Source of the DNA: a virus
Length of the DNA: 29,320 nucleotides
Virus record (IMG/VR): IMGVR_UViG_3300030450_000353
Location: 1-29,320 of that record
Strand: one strand, 5' to 3'
The notes beneath the pieces were generated by a model. The model was given only the letters and a program-made list of their open reading frames with translations. It was not told the DNA's origin and did no database searches. The stretch's first letter is position 1; the number at the start of each line of letters is the position of its first letter. This document shows, one piece after another, positions 1-6,689 of this stretch. The position numbers and the translations under genes were made by a program.

Positions 1-1302
1 GCAAATGAATTTATAGAGTTTTTAAAAGATGCAAGATTTGGAGATAGTGTAAAAGCTAGATTCGGTGCTTCTGATGACTTACAAATCTATCACGATGGTT
101 CACACTCATATATTCAAGACGTTGGAACAGGTAGTTTAATTATTGAAGGAAGTGCTGATTTAATATTAAAAGCGACAGGAAGTAATAATTTAATCGTTTG
201 TAATGCTAATGCTGATGTTCAACTAATGCACAATGGAACAGAAAAACTTAAAACTTTAAGTACAGGCGTAACAATCACAGGAACTTTAACAGTTGATGAA
301 ATTAATTTAGGAGATAACGAAAAAGTAATTTGGGGTGGTGGTTCAGATTTACAAATATATCACGATGGTTCTGATAATCAGATATTAGCAAATACTGCTG
401 CTCAAGACATAGTTTTTAAAACAACTGTTTCATCTTCTGGAGATACTACAGCTTTAACTATTTCAAGTAATGGAGATTTAAGTACAGGCAGAAATGTAAC
501 CATAGCAGGAGACTTAACTGTAAATGGTACAACGACAACAATAAATACTTCAACAATAGCAGTAGAAGATTCAATGATTGAGATGGCTAAAGACAATGCT
601 GCTAACTCACTTGATATTGGAACATACGGAAAATACAATGATGGAACTGCAAGATATATAGGTTTGTTTTCTGATGCTTCAGATTCTAATACTTTCAAAT
701 TATTTAAAAATCTTACAGTACAACCAACAACTACAGTAGATACTTCTGACGGAAGTTTTGCTTTAGCTGATTTAGATTTAGCAGCTTTATCTCTTTCAAG
801 TAATATTACTCAAAGTGCAGGTCAAATTATTCCTAATGAAATATCAATGGGAGATGACAAAAAAATTCTTGTAGGAAATGGAGATGATATGCAAATTTAT
901 CACGATGCTTCCAATTCTTATATTGATGAAGCAGGAACTGGTAATATATATATTCGTTCTGATGAAAGTATTTTCTTACGTTCAAGAACAGGAAACCAAC
1001 CTTTTATAAATATGACAAAAGGAGCAGAGGTTTCGCTATACTTTAATGATTCAGAAAAACTACAGACGACAAATACAGGAATTACTGTTTCAGGGGAGGC
1101 AACAGTTGGAAATGGCACAGATGGACTTTTACTTTCTTATAGTGGTGGAAATTCAAGTGGAATTATAGATACTGCCGATGATTCTACAGCAGTAGAAATT
1201 AGAACAGGTAATGTTCAAAGACTTTCTATTGATTCATCAATAGCAACTTTTGCACAAACACTAAGAGTTAATGGAACTACTACGACAGGAATGGTAATTT
1301 AG
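1..1302 (+). CDS. Tail fibre, middle part (5' end outside window, ends at a frame break)
   Basis: The reading frame is open from base 1 with no start codon, so the N-terminus is missing here; the product of 28320-29320 has the same composition and repeat type and probably supplies it. The protein is rich in Gly, Thr, Ser, Asn and Asp and has low-complexity beta-strand character. Three copies of an (L/M)QIYHD(G/A)S motif lie near 82-102, 346-372 and 889-912, typically followed by SYI and GTG. This motif recurs in fibres of marine phages and fits a trimeric shaft. The frame stops at TAG 1300-1302, but the adjacent frame continues the same kind of sequence from about 1290. The two pieces are most likely one gene interrupted by a one-base deletion or sequencing error. 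Likely role: adsorption fibre shaft. The receptor cannot be inferred. Confidence 0.75.
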   Translation, partial: ANEFIEFLKDARFGDSVKARFGASDDLQIYHDGSHSYIQDVGTGSLIIEGSADLILKATGSNNLIVCNANADVQLMHNGTEKLKTLSTGVTITGTLTVDEINLGDNEKVIWGGGSDLQIYHDGSDNQILANTAAQDIVFKTTVSSSGDTTALTISSNGDLSTGRNVTIAGDLTVNGTTTTINTSTIAVEDSMIEMAKDNAANSLDIGTYGKYNDGTARYIGLFSDASDSNTFKLFKNLTVQPTTTVDTSDGSFALADLDLAALSLSSNITQSAGQIIPNEISMGDDKKILVGNGDDMQIYHDASNSYIDEAGTGNIYIRSDESIFLRSRTGNQPFINMTKGAEVSLYFNDSEKLQTTNTGITVSGEATVGNGTDGLLLSYSGGNSSGIIDTADDSTAVEIRTGNVQRLSIDSSIATFAQTLRVNGTTTTGMVI

Positions 1303-3332
1303 AAATAGGAACTAATAATGCTACTGTTCTTACAATGACTGGTACTGCTTCAACTTTTGCAGGAAAAATTTATGCTTCTAATGATGATCCTGCGTATTCT
1401 TTTGCAAGTGATACAACTACAGGATTATCAAGAACAGGAACTAATCAAATGGCTTTTAAAGTTGGTGGAACTCAAACTTTAGAACTAGCTGCTGATTTAT
1501 CTGCAACTTTTGCAGGAACAATAACAGGAACTACAGCTACTTTTGTTAAAGACCAAAATGCTGATTCTAAAATTCAGCTTTATAATGCAAATGCAGGAGC
1601 AGCAGCCGAAGCTACTATTTATGTAACAAATTCTAGTGCTGCATCTGCTGGATTGTTTTTGGGTACAGCAGGAACAGGCACTACTACAGCAGGTGGTTTT
1701 ATTCAAGACGGATGTCATATTGGCTCTGGTAGTAATGCAAGTGGTGGTTTATCTATAATGACAAGAGCAGCAGCAGATATGAGATTCTATACAAATGGTC
1801 ATACTAACGAGAGAATGAGAATTGATGCAGCTAGTGGAGATGTTACTATTATTGCAGGTTATGGAGGAGGTACTTATCCTTTAAGAGTAGGTTATGGTAG
1901 CTATGCAAGTTTTACTCCTACTTTTTCTATTGCCGATACAGGGAATGTAAAAATAGGAACTGCAACAACTATAACTCCTGCTACTCAAGCAGATGATTTA
2001 GTTATTGATAATGGTGCAACTGAATCTGGAATAACTATAGTTTCAACTTCAGCAGGTGGGATAAGATTTGGAGATGCTGCTAGTGCTTCAATAGGCTCTA
2101 TAGAATATGGACATTCTAGTAATACGATGAGTTTTGGTACTAATGGTTCAACTGCTTTAACTATTAATTCTGCTGGAAATTTGGGATTGGGAACGACTGA
2201 TCCTACAAGCGATGCAATCGTAAGACTTATAGAAATTGAAAATGCCACTAGTGCAGGGATTGCTTTTGATGCAACTGGTGCAAGAAAATTCTCATTGTAT
2301 AGTAGTTCATCAAGCACTTTTGCATTAAGAGATGAAACAGCAGGAGCAAATAGATTAATAGTAGCAGCAGGAGGTGAAATTGGAATTGGTGGTGCTCCAG
2401 TAACAAGTAGAACATTATCAATTTATAACACTTCAGCAAATAATGAACTAGAATTTCAAGGTACTGATTATACAAATATTTATTCACAAACCACAAGTCA
2501 AATGGCTCTTGAAGTTTTAGGAGCAGGAGGTACTTTAAAATTAGCAACAACTGGAGGTCATATGACTATTGATGCAGATGGGAACGCAGGTATAGGTAAT
2601 GGTTTTAATAACACAAATGCTGAAAGATGGCAATTTTTATCTAAACCTACTTCTGGTGGTGCTTGTGCTTCTAATGGAGGTTCGGGATATTTTGCTTTCG
2701 GAGATGGTTATAGCACAGACGATGCTATATTAATGGTAAGAAATGATGGTGATAGAGGATCAAAAGGACACGCTTCTGGTTCTTCTTTATTTAAAGCAGA
2801 ATTTAATGATGGGAATACTGCTATGGACATTAATAAAGATGGAACAGTAATGTTTGGAAAAACAAACGCTAATGTAGACACAGTAGGACATAGATTTGAT
2901 TCAGATGGAGCATCTTATACTTCTATTACAACCAGTGATGGAACACATTATGTGAGAGATACTACTACTTCGTTATATAGATTTTATGTAACTGGTGGAG
3001 GTGTTATATATGCCACAAACACTTCAATAAGTTCTATTTCTGATGTTACTTTAAAAGAAAATATAAAACCTTTAGAAACAGGTTTAGATGAAATACTGAA
3101 ATTACAACCAAGAAGATTTGACTGGAAAAATGGAGATGGCAAAAATATAGCAGGATTTGTTGCTCAAGAAGTTGAAGAAGTTTTGCCTGATTTAGTTAGT
3201 GATGCTAAATATACAGATGAGGAAACAAAGAAATCATTAAAAATGGGAGATATGATTCCAACTTTAGTTAAAGCTGTACAAGAACTTAAAGCAGAGGTAG
3301 ATGAACTAAAAAAGAATTGTAATTGCAAATAA
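1290..3332 (+). CDS. Tail fibre, C-terminal part with S74 intramolecular chaperone domain
   Basis: The first ATG in this frame is at 1335, but the frame is coding-like from about 1290 and reads on from the upstream fibre piece, so this is probably not an independent gene. Residues up to about 560 (from 1335) are Thr/Gly/Ser/Ala-rich fibre sequence. The C-terminus, from about 3035, contains the S74 (endosialidase C-terminal chaperone) signature: SDVTLKENI, then LKLQPRRFDWK, GFVAQEVEEVLPDLV, and an amphipathic helix with VKAVQELKAEVDELKK. In known members this domain trimerises the fibre and then cleaves itself off at a Ser at its N-terminal boundary, here the Ser of SDVTLKEN. The terminal helix fits a trimeric coiled coil. 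No terminator is visible after the stop; a candidate promoter for the lysis genes overlaps the end. Confidence 0.85.
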   Translation, partial: NGNLEIGTNNATVLTMTGTASTFAGKIYASNDDPAYSFASDTTTGLSRTGTNQMAFKVGGTQTLELAADLSATFAGTITGTTATFVKDQNADSKIQLYNANAGAAAEATIYVTNSSAASAGLFLGTAGTGTTTAGGFIQDGCHIGSGSNASGGLSIMTRAAADMRFYTNGHTNERMRIDAASGDVTIIAGYGGGTYPLRVGYGSYASFTPTFSIADTGNVKIGTATTITPATQADDLVIDNGATESGITIVSTSAGGIRFGDAASASIGSIEYGHSSNTMSFGTNGSTALTINSAGNLGLGTTDPTSDAIVRLIEIENATSAGIAFDATGARKFSLYSSSSSTFALRDETAGANRLIVAAGGEIGIGGAPVTSRTLSIYNTSANNELEFQGTDYTNIYSQTTSQMALEVLGAGGTLKLATTGGHMTIDADGNAGIGNGFNNTNAERWQFLSKPTSGGACASNGGSGYFAFGDGYSTDDAILMVRNDGDRGSKGHASGSSLFKAEFNDGNTAMDINKDGTVMFGKTNANVDTVGHRFDSDGASYTSITTSDGTHYVRDTTTSLYRFYVTGGGVIYATNTSISSISDVTLKENIKPLETGLDEILKLQPRRFDWKNGDGKNIAGFVAQEVEEVLPDLVSDAKYTDEETKKSLKMGDMIPTLVKAVQELKAEVDELKKNCNCK

Positions 3333-3345
3333 TATACTATATTTG
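3317..3345 (+). promoter_or_regulatory. Candidate Bacteroidetes-type promoter for the lysis genes
   Basis: TTG at 3317-3319 is followed after 18 nt by TATATTTG at 3338-3345. This matches the Bacteroidetes primary-sigma form (-33 TTG, -7 TAnnTTTG). It overlaps the last codons of the fibre gene and precedes the ATG at 3371. Spacing and the -7 box are both good; no start site has been measured. Confidence 0.5.
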
Positions 3346-3370
3346 TTTTTATTAATATAAATTTTAAAAA

Positions 3371-3622
3371 ATGAGCAAAATAAGTAAAGAAGAACTCAAA
3401 GAGTTACAAGGACAAGAACAAAAAAAGAACGCTATAAAACACGACTTAGGTCTTTTAGAAACACAGAAGCATAGCTTATTGCACGTTTGGGCAGATATTA
3501 TTACTCAACAAGAAGGTGCTAAAAAAGAGCTAGAAGAAAAATATGGAAAGGTAAATATAAACCTTGAAGATGGCTCTTATGAAAAAATAGAAGAACCAAA
3601 AGAAAATGAATCTAAGGACTAA
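3371..3622 (+). CDS. Small charged coiled-coil protein
   Basis: An 83-residue, strongly charged protein (Lys, Glu, Gln) with predicted helix across residues 1-60 and an acidic tail (EEPKENESKD). It has no signal peptide or membrane segment. It is the first gene behind the candidate promoter at 3317-3345 and overlaps the next gene by 17 nt, so it is probably co-transcribed with the lysis genes. Similar short coiled-coil proteins occur beside endolysins in marine phages, but I know of no assigned role. Function unknown. Confidence 0.6.
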   Translation: MSKISKEELKELQGQEQKKNAIKHDLGLLETQKHSLLHVWADIITQQEGAKKELEEKYGKVNINLEDGSYEKIEEPKENESKD

Positions 3623-3800
3623 TATATTAAATGTGGGTATAACTGATTTAAAAATTTATAGTTTAAACGCTACTATACTTGGCATTAGTTTTACCGACAT
3701 TGATATAATGTTAAAGATTTTATTAGTTTTAATTTCAATAGGATATACTGGTCATAAATGGTTTTTAATGTATGAAAAAAACAAAAGCAAAAGTAAGTAA
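3606..3800 (+). CDS. Small single-span membrane protein, possible holin component
   Basis: 64 residues with one clear hydrophobic stretch at about residues 34-54 (IMLKILLVLISIGYTGHKWF) and a Lys-rich C-terminus (EKNKSKSK). The first 30 residues are also fairly apolar (ITDLKIYSLNATILGISF). It overlaps the preceding gene by 17 nt and the endolysin gene by 29 nt. Size, membrane segment, charged tail and position right before a cell-wall peptidase fit a small holin or pinholin. The 5096-5497 product is a competing and better holin candidate, so the role remains open. Confidence 0.5.
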   Translation: MNLRTNILNVGITDLKIYSLNATILGISFTDIDIMLKILLVLISIGYTGHKWFLMYEKNKSKSK

Positions 3801-4254
3801 AAATATAAGCGAAAATATTTCGTTTAAAGAAGCTACATACTCTGAAACAGCTAAGAGGTTAAAAATAAAAAACGAACCTTCAGAAACTCATATTAAAAAT
3901 ATGAAAATAATAGCAGAAAAATGTTTCCAGCCTTTAAGAGAATGGGCAGATCATCCTATTAGAATTAACTCAATGTATAGGTGTGGGGAGCTTTGTGAAG
4001 CAATTAAATCAAGTAAAAACTCTCAGCATACTAAAGGACAAGCTATTGACTTGTCTAGTTTAGGAGAAAAAACAAATGGAGAATTATTTGAATGGATTAA
4101 AGAAAACCTAGATTTTGACCAAATGATATGGGAGTTTGGAAATGATGAAAGTCCTAAATGGATTCATATATCTTATGTAAATAAAAAATCTAACAGAAAT
4201 AGAATACTAAGAGCAAAATACAAAGGCAGCTTCGTTACTTATCATATAATATGA
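3772..4254 (+). CDS. Endolysin, M15 family zinc peptidase
   Basis: 160 residues. The M15 (D-Ala-D-Ala carboxypeptidase / L-Ala-D-Glu endopeptidase) metal-site pattern is present: SQHTKGQAIDL gives His86 and Asp93 (HxxGxAxD), and WIHISY gives His132. A conserved N-terminal MYRC segment lies near residues 68-71. These residues would hold one Zn ion and cut the stem peptide of peptidoglycan. There is no obvious signal peptide, so release through a holin is expected. The start overlaps the preceding membrane-protein gene by 29 nt; the stop overlaps the next ATG (ATGA). Length is normal for stand-alone M15 phage endolysins. The cut bond cannot be decided from sequence. Confidence 0.85.
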   Translation: MKKTKAKVSKNISENISFKEATYSETAKRLKIKNEPSETHIKNMKIIAEKCFQPLREWADHPIRINSMYRCGELCEAIKSSKNSQHTKGQAIDLSSLGEKTNGELFEWIKENLDFDQMIWEFGNDESPKWIHISYVNKKSNRNRILRAKYKGSFVTYHII

Positions 4255-4409
4255 TTAAAAGATATGAAGTTGCTATAATAGACAGGTCGCTTGAATGTTT
4301 CCCTTTTATTATAGGATTTTCAGTTCATCCAAAAGACGAAAAGGATGATTTTTTAGAAATCAATTTTTATATATTTTTTATCGTATTACATATTAAAATA
4401 TTTTATTAA
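4251..4409 (+). CDS. Hypothetical microprotein (52 aa)
   Basis: The start ATG overlaps the endolysin stop (ATGA), and the stop is directly followed by the next ATG at 4410, which supports a real gene in a compact operon. Two aromatic and aliphatic patches are visible, around FPFIIGFSV and the C-terminal FYIFFIVLHIKIFY, separated by a charged stretch (PKDEKDDFLE). The C-terminal patch could enter a membrane. No family recognised. Confidence 0.4.
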   Translation: MIKRYEVAIIDRSLECFPFIIGFSVHPKDEKDDFLEINFYIFFIVLHIKIFY

Positions 4410-4544
4410 ATGCCAATACCAAAAGTCAATTCAGGAGAAAAACAATCTGATTATATGCTTAAATGCGTACCAGAACTTATGAAATACCATCCTAAAGAAG
4501 AAGCTATTGCTATTTGCTACCAAACTTATAAAGACAAAAAATAA
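4410..4544 (+). CDS. Small conserved phage protein, 44 aa (C-x(20)-C type)
   Basis: 44 residues with the pattern PIPKxxxGE, then DYMLKCVPELM, then EEAIAICYQTYKDKK. The same short pattern (Pro-rich start, one Cys in a helix, a final AICY) occurs as a small protein or terminal domain in many tailed phages, often near head or lysis genes. The gene starts immediately after the previous stop and its own stop overlaps the next ATG (TAATG). No biochemical role is known to me. Confidence 0.6.
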   Translation: MPIPKVNSGEKQSDYMLKCVPELMKYHPKEEAIAICYQTYKDKK

Positions 4545-4822
4545 TGCCAATAGACAAAAAAATAGAAATAGATATTGATGGAGATTCTAAACCAGACATA
4601 AAAATAGATTTTAAGACCTTAGCAATTTGTACTGGGTTTATTGTATCTGGAGCAATGAGTTATCAAAATCTAAAATCCGAAATAGAAATAGCTAAAGAGC
4701 TTCCTATAATTGAAATTCAACAAGACGAAGTGGTAAATCAAAAAATACAATTTTTACAATTAGAAATAGATAATTTACAAGAGCAGGTAAAAGACTTAGA
4801 AAAAAAAGTATATAAAAAATGA
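4544..4822 (+). CDS. Membrane-anchored coiled-coil protein, spanin- or holin-accessory-like
   Basis: 92 residues in three parts: an N-terminal segment rich in alternating charged and Ile residues (KKIEIDIDGDSKPDIKIDF), one hydrophobic segment (LAICTGFIVSGAMSY, about residues 27-41), and a C-terminal helix with heptads (IQFLQLEIDNLQEQVKDLEKKV, about 67-88). An N-terminal anchor plus periplasmic coiled coil is the layout of i-spanin-like proteins, and the gene lies between endolysin and holin. There is no lipobox partner nearby, so the spanin idea is inference only. It overlaps both neighbours by a few bases. Confidence 0.5.
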   Translation: MPIDKKIEIDIDGDSKPDIKIDFKTLAICTGFIVSGAMSYQNLKSEIEIAKELPIIEIQQDEVVNQKIQFLQLEIDNLQEQVKDLEKKVYKK

Positions 4823-5019
4823 ATCAAAGTAAACTGCCTGTAGAGTTAGATGAGAAAACTATTAAACAACAAATAGCAACTGGTCAGACTATAAGTAAAA
4901 TAAACACGCTAATGGATATAGCTGAAGGTTTAAACGGTGGTACTTGGGATGGTGTTCAAAGGCTTAATTTATTAATTAGCGTAGAAAATAAACTTTTTGA
5001 CTTAATAGACGAATTATGA
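4819..5019 (+). CDS. Hypothetical small protein (66 aa)
   Basis: 66 residues, mostly helical, no membrane segment, no Cys. The visible pattern is TISKINTLMDIAEGLNGGTWDGVQRLNLLISVENKLFDLIDEL. The start overlaps the upstream stop and the stop overlaps the next ATG (ATGA), so translation is probably coupled. Function unknown; placed in the lysis operon by context only. Confidence 0.55.
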   Translation: MNQSKLPVELDEKTIKQQIATGQTISKINTLMDIAEGLNGGTWDGVQRLNLLISVENKLFDLIDEL

Positions 5020-5099
5020 TAATTGAAACATTTTTGATGTTAATTTGTGCTACTTTAATTTTAGTTGCGTTACATCATTATATGAGAGACGATATATGA
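5016..5099 (+). CDS. 27-aa single-span membrane microprotein
   Basis: The peptide is almost one hydrophobic helix (FLMLICATLILVALHH) followed by YMRDDI. The ATG overlaps the previous stop (ATGA) and its TGA overlaps the ATG of the holin-like gene. That double coupling is the main reason to believe it. It could modulate holin timing, but this is inference. Confidence 0.45.
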   Translation: MIIETFLMLICATLILVALHHYMRDDI

Positions 5100-5497
5100 A
5101 TATATTAGCAAAAATATTTGGAAATACTGGAGTTGGAATAGCTGAAAAAATATCAGGTATTGTAGATAAATTCGTACATACAAAACAGGAGAAAGCAGAG
5201 TTTCAAAAAGAAATGGATCAAATTTGGATTGAAGCTGAAGCTGATATGCAGAAGAATGTTACTGAAAGGTGGGGTATGGATTCACAGGTTCATTCTAGTT
5301 GGTTAGCTAAAAACGTAAGACCTATGGTTTTATTAATTTTAGTTATTTCTACAATATTAATGGTATTTATAGATGCAGGATGGATAAGTTTTGATTTAAA
5401 AGATTCGCATACGGATTTACTTCAGATAGTTTTATTAACTTGTATTGGAGCTTATTTTGGCGGAAGATCATTTGAGAAGGTAAAAAAGAATGGCTAG
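5096..5497 (+). CDS. Holin (phage holin with C-terminal YFGGRS(F)EK motif)
   Basis: I chose ATG 5096 over the in-frame ATG 5045 because it overlaps the preceding stop and begins MNILAKIFG. That gives 133 residues. An N-terminal amphipathic part with charged helix (residues about 20-60) is followed by SWLAKNVRPMVLLILVISTI and a second hydrophobic segment (DLLQIVLLTCIGAYFGGRS), then EKVKKNG. The NVRPMV...YFGGRSFEK arrangement is that of a common class of phage holins with two to three membrane segments. Expected role: inner-membrane permeabilisation that lets the M15 endolysin reach the wall. It is the best holin candidate in the window. Confidence 0.7.
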   Translation: MNILAKIFGNTGVGIAEKISGIVDKFVHTKQEKAEFQKEMDQIWIEAEADMQKNVTERWGMDSQVHSSWLAKNVRPMVLLILVISTILMVFIDAGWISFDLKDSHTDLLQIVLLTCIGAYFGGRSFEKVKKNG

Positions 5498-5630
5498 AAG
5501 ATATATAACTCCAGCTTACATACATAAACCGAAAAAAAAACGACCTAATATACATAGCAAAAATAGAAACACAAATCAAAAAAATGGAAAATACTACACA
5601 GGAACAAAATACAAAGGACAAGGCAGATGA
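5490..5630 (+). CDS. Small basic protein (46 aa)
   Basis: 46 residues with a strong positive charge: MARRYITPAYIHKPKKK, then RPNIHSKNRN, ending TKYKGQGR. It overlaps the holin gene by 8 nt. Very similar basic microproteins with the layout PAYIHKPKKKR...YKGQGR are common in marine phages. Charge suggests nucleic acid or membrane-surface binding, but no function is established to my knowledge. Confidence 0.6.
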   Translation: MARRYITPAYIHKPKKKRPNIHSKNRNTNQKNGKYYTGTKYKGQGR

Positions 5631-5721
5631 AATATTCTTAGATATTAAGAATCGTCAGAAGTATGAAGAAAAAACAATTTGTAAAATAGACGATGAAGAT
5701 TGTCTTTGCTGTGGTAGTTAA
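5584..5721 (+). CDS. Cys-rich acidic microprotein (45 aa)
   Basis: 45 residues starting inside the preceding gene in another frame (47-nt overlap). The N-terminal two thirds are charged; the C-terminus is CKIDDEDCLCCGS, with four Cys in 13 residues, enough for one metal or redox site. It is the last gene before the non-coding gap at 5722-5914. The long out-of-frame overlap lowers confidence, but the Cys cluster and its place at the end of the operon support it. Confidence 0.45.
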   Translation: MENTTQEQNTKDKADEIFLDIKNRQKYEEKTICKIDDEDCLCCGS

Positions 5722-5740
5722 AAAAAAATTTATATATTTG
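5706..5740 (+). promoter_or_regulatory. Candidate promoter with TATATTTG -7 box
   Basis: TATATTTG at 5733-5740 is a perfect Bacteroidetes -7 element. The nearest upstream TTG (5706-5708) is 24 nt away, slightly long. It overlaps the end of the upstream gene and would start RNA at about 5747, giving a leader of roughly 170 nt before the ATG at 5915. Confidence 0.4.
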
Positions 5741-5831
5741 CTAAATAGTTGAACATCTATACAAGGTTCTAAACTTCAGTAACTACGACTGTTGGATCAG
5801 GTAAATTAAATAGTTTCTTTTTATGGGGGGG
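5741..5831 (+). other. Non-coding leader with direct repeat and G7 run
   Basis: This stretch has no usable reading frame. TAAATAGTT occurs twice (5742-5750 and 5807-5815), flanking a more GC-containing 55-nt core in which short stems are possible (GAAC with GTTC, CAGT with ACTG). It ends in seven consecutive G at 5825-5831, directly before the pyrimidine mirror repeat. It could be a small RNA, a leader, or part of a replication site. No known RNA family recognised. Confidence 0.3.
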
Positions 5832-5833
5832 TT

Positions 5834-5879
5834 TTTCTTTTCTTTTTCTTTTTTGTCCTTTTTTCTTTTTCTTTTCTTT
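5834..5879 (+). repeat. Perfect pyrimidine mirror repeat (H-DNA-forming)
   Basis: Two 21-nt all-pyrimidine arms (5834-5854 and 5859-5879) are exact mirror images about the centre GTCC (5855-5858). From the centre outward, each arm reads six T, C, five T, C, four T, C, three T. The complementary strand is all purine in the arms. A homopurine-homopyrimidine mirror repeat of this length is the classical requirement for an intramolecular triplex. It lies in a 193-nt intergenic gap between lysis and replication genes, next to G7. The symmetry is seen directly; the structure and any role in replication or transcription are inference. Confidence 0.85.
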
Positions 5880-5887
5880 ATATATTA

Positions 5888-5903
5888 AAATATTTGTTAA
5901 TAA
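5888..5903 (+). repeat. 16-nt repeat, copy 1 (upstream of 5915 gene)
   Basis: The 16 bases AAATATTTGTTAATAA at 5888-5903 recur exactly at 10014-10029. In both places a TATATTT element follows after 4 to 5 nt and a start codon lies close downstream (ATG 5915 here). A shared promoter or operator element is the simplest reading. Confidence 0.5.
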
Positions 5904-5914
5904 TCGTTATATTT

Positions 5915-6169
5915 ATGAAACAATTTATATTGTATATGGATTTTAAGACAGAAACAATAGACAAAATATTAAACTATAAGTCTGTATCTAAAAAAGACAA
6001 AATATCTAGAATGTTAGAAATAGATGCTATTATGTATTGTAATTTAGGAATAGATAGTTCCTTAAATGCTAAACGTAGAGTTAAAAAAAATAGCAGATAT
6101 ATTTATAAAGCTATCTCTAAATTAAATAAAGAGTTAGGTACTAAATTTCTAATATATCAAGATAAATAA
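5915..6169 (+). CDS. Hypothetical protein (84 aa), first gene of the replication region
   Basis: I chose ATG 5915 (MKQFILYMDFKTETI) over the in-frame ATG 5894, because the latter overlaps the repeat and the TATATTT element. The protein is basic and helical, with pattern DKILNYKSVSKKDKISRMLE and a Lys/Arg-rich middle (NAKRRVKKNSRYIYKAISKL). It could bind nucleic acid, but no motif decides this. The stop codon is immediately followed by the ATG of the NinG-like gene, so the two are likely translated together. Confidence 0.55.
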   Translation: MKQFILYMDFKTETIDKILNYKSVSKKDKISRMLEIDAIMYCNLGIDSSLNAKRRVKKNSRYIYKAISKLNKELGTKFLIYQDK

Positions 6170-6574
6170 ATGGCTAGAAAAATAACTAGAAGAAACCTAG
6201 TAAAAAAGTTAGATACAATATTTAGTGAATATATCAGACGTAAACATTCCGATAAAAACGGAATAGTTAAATGTTACACTTGTAACAAAAAAGCATACTG
6301 GAAAGGAGAAGGTATGCAGAATGGACATTTTATTTCCAGATATTCTAGAATACTTCGTTGGGATGAAAATAATTGCAGACCTCAATGTTATGCTTGTAAC
6401 TGTATGAGGTATGGTCAGAACTATATATTTGCGATGAATCTTAATAAAGAATTTGGGTACGACATAGCTTCAGAACTTTTAATTAAATCAAAACAAATTT
6501 CTAAGTTATCAAACGATGAGATGATTTCGTTAATAAATAAATATAAAAATTTAGTAGAAGAATTAAATAAATAA
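6170..6574 (+). CDS. ninG: NinG-like recombination nuclease (HNH-type zinc protein)
   Basis: 134 residues. The NinG (lambda Rap) signature is clear: an N-terminal basic region (MARKITRRNLVKKLDTIFSEYIR), a first Cys pair in KCYTCNKK, then MQNGHFISR, LRWDENNCRPQCYACN and MRYGQNY. NinG proteins are HNH-fold nucleases or branched-DNA binding proteins that help phage recombination and junction processing; the Cys residues hold zinc. It lies upstream of the ERF annealing protein, which fits a phage recombination module. A terminator follows at 6611-6644. Confidence in the family is high; exact substrate is not known from sequence. Confidence 0.88.
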   Translation: MARKITRRNLVKKLDTIFSEYIRRKHSDKNGIVKCYTCNKKAYWKGEGMQNGHFISRYSRILRWDENNCRPQCYACNCMRYGQNYIFAMNLNKEFGYDIASELLIKSKQISKLSNDEMISLINKYKNLVEELNK

Positions 6575-6610
6575 TTATTTTTGAGCAGTTCTGTTCAATT
6601 TGTCTTTGGG

Positions 6611-6644
6611 AAAAGAGGGTTAATTTAGGTTAGCTCTTTTTTTT
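6611..6644 (+). terminator. Rho-independent terminator after ninG
   Basis: AAAAGAGGGTTAA pairs with TTAGCTCTTTT across a 6-nt loop (about 12 pairs including three G-T), followed by eight or more T. It separates ninG from the next genes. Confidence 0.6.
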
Positions 6645-6689
6645 GTCTAGAATTAGGATATAAACAAATAATTTAATATCTTAGCCTTT

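Noticed and set aside
226-1302. Diversity-generating retroelement linked to the variable fibre
   Set aside because: No reverse transcriptase and no template/variable repeat pair with A-specific differences seen.
1290-1335. Programmed frameshift in the fibre
   Set aside because: No slippery heptamer in register near 1290 and no reason for two products; a one-base indel is simpler.
1497-2550. Minus-strand frames opposite the fibre, one Cys-rich
   Set aside because: Cys and Ser runs come from reverse reading of GCA and ACT repeats in the fibre. No minus-strand gene is supported anywhere in the window.
5045-5095. Upstream ATG extension of the holin gene
   Set aside because: The extension (MCYFNFSCVTSLYERRY) overlaps the coupled 27-aa membrane gene in another frame; ATG 5096 overlaps that gene's stop and gives the expected N-terminus.
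5832-5880. Ordinary rho-independent terminator in the T/C tract
   Set aside because: The symmetry is mirror, not inverted, so the RNA cannot form the needed stem; G7 could pair only poorly with scattered C.
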